DNA from: Ruminococcus sp.
Lineage (GTDB): Bacteria > Bacillota_A > Clostridia > Oscillospirales > Ruminococcaceae
Length of the DNA stretch: 64,000 nucleotides
Direction: 5' to 3'
NCBI GenBank assembly: GCA_017480485.1
Contig: JAFVAN010000023.1
Location: forward strand, 20,666 to 84,665
Shown in pieces: positions 57,913-64,000 of this stretch. The translations under genes were made by a program, and so were the position numbers. Numbering within the stretch: the stretch's first letter is position 1; each line of letters begins with the position of its first letter. A model generated the notes under the pieces. It was not told where the DNA came from, did no database searches, and was given only the letters and a program-made list of their open reading frames with translations.

Positions 57913-58725
57913 TTGACCTGCCCGAAATGTAAGGAAAATGTTTCAAAGGATGATAATATCTGCCGCAACTGCGGGACGGTGCTAAAGAGCGCCAAGAAGT
58001 CCAAGGGCATCCTCGGCATCGGCACCTCAAAGAAGGATAAAAAACAGTCGGGCCTGCCAATGATCGAGACCAAGGCGGGACCCGAGAGAGCCGTCTCCAA
58101 AAAATGGCTCTACCTGCGCTACGGCCTCATCGGCGCCGTGGTGCTGCTGATAGTTATCCTTATTATTATCCTCATCCTCCACGTTGCCTCGGGCAAGGGC
58201 AAGAAGCAGGCCCAGAACCTTGCAGAGTTCATCGGCAGCAAGGTGACCAACGCCGAGAAGGACTTGGATATTCACCTTAAAGACAATTCCGATTTTGCCG
58301 TAATAAATAAAATGGATACCTTTGACTATATCTCCGAGTCCGAGGACAAGATCGAGATCGCCGACACCTCCTTCCCCGAGTGGACGGTCACGGTCATCAA
58401 GACCGAGAACGAGAAGATAGAGCAGGTCATCTATACCGACTATCGGGTGCTGAAGGGCGACAGCCGCGGCAAGAAGGCCGATAAACGCATCGACCTGGAC
58501 AAGTACGACAAGAAGGCAAAGATCTCCGCCGTTCTGGACGAGATCGACATGGACCCCTTCCGCATCACCTATGACGCAAGCTTCACAAAGTATGAGTTCA
58601 GATATTACTATAAGCTGGACAACGGCGATATGCAGAGCGTCATCCTCTGTGTCTCTGCGGACAGCAGCGATAAGTACAGCTTTTATACCTCCGAGGACAT
58701 CTTTCCCTTCTACTACGCGGGCTGA
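57913..58725 (+). CDS. Zinc-ribbon single-pass membrane protein
   Basis: A 270-residue protein starting at TTG 57913, with GGGGGAG seven bases upstream; longer in-phase openings begin before the promoter. Residues 2-21 hold the zinc ribbon (TCPKCKENVSKDDNICRNCG), a basic linker follows, one membrane helix lies at about 75-100 (LIGAVVLLIVILIIILILHV) and the rest is an acidic outer domain of about 165 residues. The design matches the neighbouring pseudokinase (zinc ribbon, linker, helix, outer part), which may point to a shared process. Function unknown. Confidence 0.8.
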   Translation: MTCPKCKENVSKDDNICRNCGTVLKSAKKSKGILGIGTSKKDKKQSGLPMIETKAGPERAVSKKWLYLRYGLIGAVVLLIVILIIILILHVASGKGKKQAQNLAEFIGSKVTNAEKDLDIHLKDNSDFAVINKMDTFDYISESEDKIEIADTSFPEWTVTVIKTENEKIEQVIYTDYRVLKGDSRGKKADKRIDLDKYDKKAKISAVLDEIDMDPFRITYDASFTKYEFRYYYKLDNGDMQSVILCVSADSSDKYSFYTSEDIFPFYYAG

Positions 58726-58790
58726 GCCTTTGCAGTAGTTACAGAAAAAATACAAATTGTTTCATAAATCATACATTTGGCCTCTTGTTA

Positions 58791-58819
58791 TTGACTTGAA
58801 CGCAAAATATTGATATTAT
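58791..58819 (+). promoter_or_regulatory. Sigma-A promoter of the pseudokinase gene
   Basis: TTGACT at 58791-58796 and TATTAT at 58814-58819, spacer 17 bases, 50 bases before the start codon. Confidence 0.78.
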
Positions 58820-58868
58820 ATAAGTTGGATTTCAGACTTAACAGCGAATTTATGTTAGGAGAGTTTTA

Positions 58869-60593
58869 ATGGATCAAGCGCACAAGCTCTGTATGGGCTG
58901 CATGAACGAGCTGGACAGACACGGCGTCTGCCGCTATTGCAGCTATACTGACGATATACCGCACCTGCAATCATATCTTGCGCCGAGGACTGTCCTCGAC
59001 GACAGATATATCGTGGGCAAGATGCTCTCGTATAACGGCGAGGGCGCCTCGTATATCTGCTACGATATGGTCAGAAAGTGCAAGGCCGTGGTCAGGGAGT
59101 ATATGCCCGACACCCTCTGCGAAAGAGAGCGCGGCACCCAGAACCTGATAATCAACCCCGACTGCCTTGCAAAATACAAGACCTATATGTCCGAGTTCGC
59201 CGATATGAACAAGGTGCTTTCAAGAATGAAGAACCTTAACCATATCTCCACCCCCACGGATATCTTTGTCGAGAACAATACCACCTATGTGATACTGGAG
59301 TACGTTGAGGGCGTGTCCCTGCGGAAATTCTTGCAGATGAATACGGGCTACCTTACTTGGAACAGAGTTAAGAAGCTCTTTATGCCCCTCTTCACCACCC
59401 TCAGCATCATCCATAATGCAGGTATCCTCCACAGAGGCATCTCGCCCGAGAATATCATCGTCACCACCGAGGGCGAGCTGAAGCTCACTGGCTTTTCAAT
59501 AAGCTCCATCAGGACCTCGAATACGGGCCTGTCTCCCGAGTTCTATTCCGGCTATACCGCCCCCGAGCAGTATTCCTCTTTGGCCTATCAGGGCACCTGG
59601 ACCGACGTTTACGCCGTGGCCGCAGTGCTCTACCGAATCCTTACGGGCTGTATGCCTCTGGATGCCAATACAAGGCTAACAAACGACACCTTGGTGCCTG
59701 CCTCCCGCATCAACCCCGGCATCCCCACCTATGTTTCAAATGTCATCTCTCACGCCATGGCCGTGAGGGGCGAGGATAGGATACAGACTGTCAACGACTT
59801 CGTGACACAGCTCTTCGACAAGCACTACCAGATGGAGCACCAGAAGGGTGCCACCCAGACCATCCCCATCCAGCGCGCAGAGGAGGACGAAAGGCCCCGC
59901 AAGGCCGCCAAGAAGCGCTCGAATCCCATCGGCGGCATCATCGTTTTCATCTGCCTCGCCGCTATTATCGTGTTCAGCGCCTATGTGCTTACTCAGCTGA
60001 TACTGCCCCGTGACCCGACCGCTGCCAGCAGCAAGGCCAGCTTCGACGACTCGGATTATGTCATCGTGGAGAGTCAGGCCGAGACCGCCGAGCCTATTGT
60101 GACGGCACCCGTCACCACCGATCCCAATGCCGTGGTCGCTATTATGCCTAATTTGGTGGGACAGCGCTATGAGCAGGTGCTGAAAAAGTTCGGTAACACC
60201 TTTGCCATCCACCCCGAGTATTTCTACTCCGACGACTACGCCAAGGACGAGATCACCGAGCAGAGCATCGAGCCCGACACCGAGTACGACCCCAACGATA
60301 AGCTGGAGCTTGACCTCAAGGTCTGCAAGGGCTCCGAGAGCGTGCCTGTTCCCGATTACACCGGCATGACCTATATCGAGTACGCCAAGATCCTTGACTC
60401 CCTCGAGATCAAGTACAAGAAGAAGGAGGAGTCCTCCGATACCGTTACCAAGGGCAATGTTATCAAGACCGACATCGGCGTCGGCTATAACATAAACGTC
60501 AAGAACGGCGAGGAGCTGACCATCACCGTCTCCTCGGGCAAGAAGGCCACCACCAAGAAGAAGGATTCCGAAGAGAAGAAGAACGAAGATTAG
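58869..60593 (+). CDS. PASTA-domain Ser/Thr kinase homologue, probably a pseudokinase
   Basis: A 574-residue membrane protein. Residues 8-24 form a zinc ribbon (CMGCMNELDRHGVCRYC), 45-320 a kinase fold, one membrane helix lies at about 354-379, and 405-550 hold two PASTA domains (AIMPNLVGQRYEQVLKKFG; VPVPDYTGMTYIEYAKILD). Catalytic residues are changed: the VAIK Lys position is Arg76 (AVVREY), HRD is HRG at 188-190 (LHRGISPENI) and DFG is TGF at 207-209. The ATP-site Asn and the APE motif (APEQ) remain. It should therefore bind but not phosphorylate. PASTA domains bind cell-wall muropeptides, so a wall-sensing scaffold is inferred. The binding site is TTAGGAGAG. Confidence 0.88.
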   Translation: MDQAHKLCMGCMNELDRHGVCRYCSYTDDIPHLQSYLAPRTVLDDRYIVGKMLSYNGEGASYICYDMVRKCKAVVREYMPDTLCERERGTQNLIINPDCLAKYKTYMSEFADMNKVLSRMKNLNHISTPTDIFVENNTTYVILEYVEGVSLRKFLQMNTGYLTWNRVKKLFMPLFTTLSIIHNAGILHRGISPENIIVTTEGELKLTGFSISSIRTSNTGLSPEFYSGYTAPEQYSSLAYQGTWTDVYAVAAVLYRILTGCMPLDANTRLTNDTLVPASRINPGIPTYVSNVISHAMAVRGEDRIQTVNDFVTQLFDKHYQMEHQKGATQTIPIQRAEEDERPRKAAKKRSNPIGGIIVFICLAAIIVFSAYVLTQLILPRDPTAASSKASFDDSDYVIVESQAETAEPIVTAPVTTDPNAVVAIMPNLVGQRYEQVLKKFGNTFAIHPEYFYSDDYAKDEITEQSIEPDTEYDPNDKLELDLKVCKGSESVPVPDYTGMTYIEYAKILDSLEIKYKKKEESSDTVTKGNVIKTDIGVGYNINVKNGEELTITVSSGKKATTKKKDSEEKKNED

Positions 60594-60603
60594 TTCAACA
60601 TCT

Positions 60604-60634
60604 AAGGGCAGTGCCGTTTCCGCGGCGCTGCCTT
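60604..60634 (+). terminator. Hairpin after the pseudokinase gene
   Basis: GGCAGTGCCG-TTTC-CGCGGCGCTGCC followed by TTAATTATT; a plausible weak terminator. Confidence 0.6.
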
Positions 60635-60692
60635 AATTATTAAGGAATTTACGAAAACGTTTTAATAATTTCCCTAAAACTCCGACAAACGC

Positions 60693-60721
60693 TTGACAAT
60701 AAGGGCCGATTATGCTATTAT
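60693..60721 (+). promoter_or_regulatory. Sigma-A promoter of pfkA
   Basis: TTGACA at 60693-60698 and TATTAT at 60716-60721, spacer 17 bases. Confidence 0.85.
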
Positions 60722-60776
60722 AGTATTGTCAAAAATTGCGTATATTCACATTATATATCTGTATGGAGGAATAGTT

Positions 60777-61739
60777 ATGGCACATAGAATAGGCGTACTT
60801 ACAAGCGGCGGCGACGCACCCGGAATGAACGCAGTTGTCCGCGCAGTTGCAAGAGCAGGTCTTCAGAAGGGCATGGAGGTAGTCGGCATCCGCAGAGGCT
60901 ACGCAGGCCTTCTCGCAGGCGACGTCGTTGAGCTCAACGCCCGCTCAGTTTCGGGCATAATGCAACGCGGAGGCACCTGCCTGTATACAGCACGCTGCCC
61001 CGAGTTCAGAGATATGGAGGGCGTTAAGAAGGGCGTTGAAAAGTGCAAAGAGCTTAATCTTGAAGGCATCGTAGTTGTCGGAGGCGACGGCTCGTTCAGA
61101 GGTGCCGGAGATCTTTCCTCTCTCGGTATTCCCTGCATCGGCGTCCCCGGAACTATCGACAACGATATACAGTGTACAGAGTATACCATCGGCTATGACA
61201 CGGCCATGAATACAGCTATGGAAATGATCGACAAGATCCGCGACACCACACAGTCCCACGACCGCTGCTCCGTTATCGAGGTAATGGGCAGAAAGGCCGG
61301 ATATATCGCTGTAAACGTTGGTATCGCAGTAGGCGCCGAGGCAGTTGTTACCCTCGAGGAGCCCTATGACCTCAACAAGATCGCCGATAATATCCTCAAG
61401 GCCAAGAAGAACGGCAAGTTCCACTTCATCATCGTGGTCGCCGAGGGCGTTGGCCAGACCGACGTTATCGCTAAGTCCATTCAGGAGATGACAGGCATCG
61501 AGACCAGAGTGACCATCCTCGGCCATGTTCAGAGAGGCGGCTCGCCCACACTCCGCGACAGAGTTCTTGCCACAGAGATGGGCTACCACGCCGTTGAGCT
61601 GCTGGAGCAGGATATCGGCAACCGCATCGTTGGCCTCAAGGACGGCAAGGTGTATGACATCGACCTCCAGGAGGGCCTTGCTATGAAGAAGGAATTTATC
61701 CACAGAAGATATCAGATACTCAACGATATCGCGTTTTGA
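60777..61739 (+). CDS. pfkA: ATP-dependent 6-phosphofructokinase
   Basis: Phosphorylates fructose-6-phosphate in glycolysis. The 320 residues match the bacterial form: GVLTSGGDAPGMNAVVRA, GGDGSFRGA, the catalytic GTIDND, and VMGRKAGYIA. GGAGGAATAGTT before the ATG at 60777 decides the start. Confidence 0.98.
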   Translation: MAHRIGVLTSGGDAPGMNAVVRAVARAGLQKGMEVVGIRRGYAGLLAGDVVELNARSVSGIMQRGGTCLYTARCPEFRDMEGVKKGVEKCKELNLEGIVVVGGDGSFRGAGDLSSLGIPCIGVPGTIDNDIQCTEYTIGYDTAMNTAMEMIDKIRDTTQSHDRCSVIEVMGRKAGYIAVNVGIAVGAEAVVTLEEPYDLNKIADNILKAKKNGKFHFIIVVAEGVGQTDVIAKSIQEMTGIETRVTILGHVQRGGSPTLRDRVLATEMGYHAVELLEQDIGNRIVGLKDGKVYDIDLQEGLAMKKEFIHRRYQILNDIAF

Positions 61740-61767
61740 TTCATTAACACTTGCCCGGAAACGGGCT

Positions 61768-61943
61768 TGCAGAGTAGAAGATCGTGCGTTAAGTGTTCGG
61801 CAGACGGGGAGTTGCTGTCGGGACGAAAAGGGCTGAAACCCTTGCGATACGGTCTTCGCATCCCGCTGAATGTGTAATTGAAGCTTTTCTTTAAGACAGC
61901 TCCGTTATGCACGACTTTGGGAGTATAACGGAGGTGTTTTTTT
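61768..61943 (+). ncRNA. Tetrahydrofolate (THF) riboswitch with expression platform
   Basis: The aptamer (about 61768-61870) has CAGAGTAGAAGATCGTGCG, TTAAGTG and, at the end, ACGGTCTTCGCATCCCGCTG; GAAGA pairs with TCTTC and CAG with CTG. It is followed by a stem CTCCGTTAT...ATAACGGAG (about 61906-61934) and a run of T. The right arm holds the GGAGG binding site of folT, so folate could control termination, translation or both. Confidence 0.9.
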
Positions 61944-62571
61944 GAAGAGCTTTTTTAGTTTGTTCGTCGAGTCCTTCAAGTCCCTTAAACAGCTGAGGAC
62001 CCTGACCACAACAGGTATGCTGCTGGCAATGGCCGTGGCCATCAGGACCCTTTCCATTGACGTGACGGCGGACCTCAGGATAAGCTTCACGTTTATCCCT
62101 ATTACTGCCATCGCAATGCTATACGGGCCTGTGGTCTGCGGCGCGTCTACCTTTATCTTGGACTTTCTGGGATATCTAATCACCAACAAGTCCGCCCGCT
62201 TCTACAGCCCCCAGCTGGCGGCGGTGGTCATCCTCTCGGGCATCATCTATGGGGCGCTGCTCTATAAATGCGATTTCAAAAAGGAGCGCATCAAGGGCTA
62301 TGTGATGATAACCTTGGCCTGCCTCATCGTCGCGGTGGTCTGCAATTCGCTGCTGAACACCTACTTCCTTTATACACTCTATGTAAACAAGGACTTCTCG
62401 CCCTTCCACGACGGCGATATGCACGCCTTCGGCGTCTATATGCTCCCGAGAGTGGTCAAGAACCTGATAGAGTTCCCCATCCGCTCGGTGATCCTGTGCT
62501 TCGTCCTCCCGGCAGTCAAGCTGGCCTATGACAAGGTACAGGCCCAGTTTAGAAAGAACAAGGCGGAGTGA
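61942..62571 (+). CDS. folT: Folate-family ECF transporter S component
   Basis: A 209-residue membrane protein with about six helices, as S components have. The pattern LRISFTFIPITAIAMLYGPV and a C-terminal PRVVKNLIEFPIRSVILCFV fits the FolT group. The start is TTG at 61942, with GGAGGTG about six bases upstream and just after the terminator T-run. It needs the shared ECF module (EcfA/A'/T), which is not in the window. The THF riboswitch upstream supports folate as substrate. Confidence 0.92.
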   Translation: MKSFFSLFVESFKSLKQLRTLTTTGMLLAMAVAIRTLSIDVTADLRISFTFIPITAIAMLYGPVVCGASTFILDFLGYLITNKSARFYSPQLAAVVILSGIIYGALLYKCDFKKERIKGYVMITLACLIVAVVCNSLLNTYFLYTLYVNKDFSPFHDGDMHAFGVYMLPRVVKNLIEFPIRSVILCFVLPAVKLAYDKVQAQFRKNKAE

Positions 62572-62619
62572 GAAACGGCCTGCTGTACGAGGCCATTTTC
62601 GGTTTTCCGTGAAGAATAT

Positions 62620-62696
62620 TATCGCCGCGCTGCACGCAGCGCGGCGATATGCGCAAAAGGATATCCCCGCCGTGCGGCGAGGATATCCTTTTGCGC
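62620..62696. terminator. Two adjacent palindromes after folT
   Basis: TATCGCCGCGCTGC...GCAGCGCGGCGATA (62620-62649) and GCGCAAAAGGATATCC...GGATATCCTTTTGCGC (62651-62696). The second has the family A flank (GCGCAAAA...TTTTGCGC). One probably ends folT. Confidence 0.75.
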
Positions 62697-62782
62697 CGTA
62701 AGCCCTTGCTTAGATAAAGTGGCAAATAGCCTTTTTCCCAAAATGCCAAAAGTTAAAAGCCAAAAGCCAATATCAAAGTGCG

Positions 62783-62937
62783 GTCCCCGAGCCCAACAAA
62801 ATGAAAAGCCCCCACCCTGTAGAGGGCGAGTAGTTTTGGTGCAGAAGCTTGCCCAATAAAACTATAAGCCTCATCAAATGTCAGCCCCGAGCCCAACAAA
62901 ATGAAACTCCCTCACCCATGTTGTGGGCGAGGGAGTT
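62783..62937. repeat. Two direct repeats with terminator-like hairpins
   Basis: GAGCCCAACAAAATGAAA occurs at 62789-62806 and 62889-62906, each time followed by a hairpin: AAGCCCCCACCCTG...(imperfect) and AACTCCCTCACCCA-TGT-TGTGGGCGAGGGAGTT (62905-62937). They lie downstream of the tRNA-like sequence on the minus strand and probably end its transcript. Confidence 0.7.
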
Positions 62938-62959
62938 CGGTCCAGGGGCTTGCCCCTGG

Positions 62960-63043
62960 TGGCGGAGACGGTGAGATTCGAACTCACGAGCCCGGTTAAG
63001 GGCTAACGCATTTCGAGCCGTTCAGACTTCTTCCCAATTCGTC
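62960..63043 (-). pseudogene. tRNA-Ser(CGA): intact 3' half, degenerate 5' half; likely attachment site
   Basis: On the minus strand the sequence from the anticodon loop CTCGAAA (anticodon CGA at 63015-63013) to CCA at 62962-62960 is normal for tRNA-Ser: long variable arm AGCCC-TTAACC-GGGCT, T arm GTGAG-TTCGAAT-CTCAC, acceptor strand CGTCTCC-G-CCA. The upstream part has GGGGACG, which could pair with the acceptor strand, and a GTCTGAACGG D-loop-like piece, but lacks the 5' strand of the anticodon stem, so it does not fold as a tRNA. This is what a tyrosine-recombinase attachment site in a tRNA gene looks like. Confidence 0.7.
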
Positions 63044-63110
63044 CCCGAACGTCATTTCTGGACCCGAAAAATAGCCGAATTTGCGGTATTTTTGAGCGAT
63101 TTTTGGCAAT

Positions 63111-63143
63111 CTGCGAGAAAACTGCGAGAAAACTGCGAGAAAA
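63111..63143 (+). repeat. Three tandem 11-base iterons
   Basis: CTGCGAGAAAA three times in a row, between the tRNA-like sequence and the first element gene. Such repeats beside an attachment site may bind an excisionase or integrase arm domain. Confidence 0.8.
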
Positions 63144-63192
63144 GATGTCTCGGTTCTGTCCCAAAAACCGGACAATTAACCGAAAGGACAGA

Positions 63193-63474
63193 ATGACTAT
63201 GAACGAAGAATTTGATACCAAAATTGAGAGCTACCGTCAGGAGCTGGAGCACCTGCTCCGCAAATGCCCCGACATACTGACACCCGCCAAGGCCGCCAGG
63301 TGGTCGCCCCTGGGCAAGAACAAAGTGTATGAGCTGCTGCACAGCGGAGAGCTGCGGTCATTCACATATCAGGGTGGCTATGTCATCAGCAAGGCAGACC
63401 TCATCGACTACCTTGCCTTGCATTGCGAGGACGATGCTGGCCGCACCTTCAAGCGGGGTGTTCGGAATGACTGA
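63193..63474 (+). CDS. Excisionase-like helix-turn-helix protein
   Basis: A 93-residue protein with a MerR/excisionase-type fold: LTPAKAARWSPLGKNKVYEL, LHSGELRSFTYQGGYVISKA, DLIDYLAL. AAAGGACAG precedes ATG 63193; a second ATG six bases on is possible. Small proteins of this kind help element excision or repress its promoters. Its stop overlaps the next start by eight bases. Confidence 0.82.
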   Translation: MTMNEEFDTKIESYRQELEHLLRKCPDILTPAKAARWSPLGKNKVYELLHSGELRSFTYQGGYVISKADLIDYLALHCEDDAGRTFKRGVRND

Positions 63475-64000
63475 CCCGGAAAAGCTCCGCAGAGAGTACC
63501 CCGATATCATATCGAGCGAACAGCTACGGCTGATACTCCATGTCAGCAAGCGCAGATGCGTCTGGCTGATGAAGAATTACATACCCCACACCGACAACGG
63601 CAGCAAGACCCGCCGCTACACCATAAGGCTTGATGATGTGATAGCCTTCCTGCTTGACCTTGAACGCTCCCCCGAAAGCTTTGAGGCTCCTGTCGGGCAG
63701 TTCAACTCAAAGCCTTTTACAATGCCCAGCGTTGACCCTGAAAGCCTCCGCCTTGTGCTGGAGGACGAGTGGTTCAATGTGCCGGAGATGCTCGACCCCG
63801 TAACGGTCAGCAGGCTGACGCACTATTCCGATAACGCCGTAAATCGCTGGCTTGAAAAGGGCTGGCTCCGTTCAGCTCTCACACAGAACGGCAGAGTGAC
63901 CAGCCGAAAGTGGCTTATAGACTTCCTCTGCGGAAAGGGAATGCGGATAGTGAAGAAGAACGAGTGGCATATTGAGCTTTTGAAAACAGTTGACTACCAA
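63467..64000 (+). CDS. Helix-turn-helix protein of the element, cut by the window end
   Basis: 178 codons are open to the last base without a stop. Two winged or excisionase-like units are seen: SSEQLRLILHVSKRRCVWLM with YTIRLDDVIAFLLDLE, and VPEMLDPVTVSRLTHYSDNA with SRKWLIDFLCGKGM. AGCGGGG lies upstream of the ATG. The overlap with the preceding gene suggests one operon, with an integrase perhaps beyond the window. Confidence 0.75.
   Translation, partial: MTDPEKLRREYPDIISSEQLRLILHVSKRRCVWLMKNYIPHTDNGSKTRRYTIRLDDVIAFLLDLERSPESFEAPVGQFNSKPFTMPSVDPESLRLVLEDEWFNVPEMLDPVTVSRLTHYSDNAVNRWLEKGWLRSALTQNGRVTSRKWLIDFLCGKGMRIVKKNEWHIELLKTVDYQ

Noticed and set aside
61820..61860. CCCTTGCGATACGGT in the leader of folT as another family B copy
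   Set aside because: The 15-base match to the copy at 57.7 kb is not extended on either side and belongs to the THF aptamer.
60777..62571. pfkA and folT as one operon
   Set aside because: A complete THF riboswitch with terminator stands between; read-through may occur but the genes have separate control.

Overview
The window reads as a chromosomal segment of a Gram-positive, spore-forming Clostridium-class bacterium, most like Ruminococcus and relatives (Oscillospiraceae). This is inferred from the genes: spoIVA next to a SipL-type SPOCS/LysM protein, the darA-holB-ricT cluster, T-box, L-box and tetrahydrofolate riboswitches, IreB, AGGAGG-type ribosome binding sites with some TTG starts, and Gram-positive lipoprotein signals. 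Genus is not proven. No complete mobile element, phage, CRISPR array or defence island is visible, but the right edge enters what looks like an integrated element.

Layout. 1-9 kb: end of glycogen phosphorylase, a sensor/HD-GYP protein, a YunG-DUF3237 fusion, a HAD phosphatase, and a PadR-DUF1700-DUF4097 envelope-stress-like operon followed by a PspC-domain protein. 9-23 kb: rubrerythrin, acetyltransferase/deformylase pair, coiled-coil protein, coaD-rsmD, two tandem paralogous lipoproteins, a fucose/arabinose isomerase-family enzyme, a zinc-ribbon membrane protein, an MTA/SAH deaminase, and ricT-holB-darA. 23-29 kb: a repeat-rich gap, a YaaO-like decarboxylase with two small phage-like genes upstream, a DUF896 gene with an apparent frameshift, a WYL regulator, and rsmE. 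29-33 kb: the lysine pathway genes asd-dapA-dapB under a lysine riboswitch. 33-38 kb: queA-GNAT-tgt (queuosine) with small membrane and HAD genes. 38-46 kb: T-box-controlled pheS-(membrane protein)-pheT, ireB, then spoIVA and sipL. 46-52 kb: an ECF sigma factor, an anti-sigma-like/lipoprotein in-frame fusion, decayed secreted/ABC gene remnants and an intact ABC-2 transporter. 52-62 kb: parE-DUF6688-parC, a zinc-ribbon protein, a PASTA pseudokinase, pfkA and folT under a tetrahydrofolate riboswitch. 62.6-64 kb: palindromes, a tRNA-Ser(CGA) 3' half with a degenerate 5' half, short iterons and two helix-turn-helix genes, consistent with one end of an integrative element.

The strongest non-genic signal is repetition. 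One family (A) of intergenic palindromes with a C-run/G-run core flanked by GAAAA.../...TTTTC occurs about twenty times, mostly just after stop codons, and probably supplies terminators. Two other families (B, about 80-100 bp; C, about 65-115 bp) occur in gaps at 13.2, 23.6-23.9, 29.2, 37.8 and 57.7 kb.

The most interesting protein-level observations are the pseudokinase that has lost the HRD and DFG aspartates, the anti-sigma/lipoprotein fusion with a perfect internal ribosome binding site, the YunG-DUF3237 fusion, and the DUF896 gene whose reading frame breaks in a run of seven A. I do not see a clear, complete new biological system; the right-hand element and the pseudokinase neighbourhood are the best leads.
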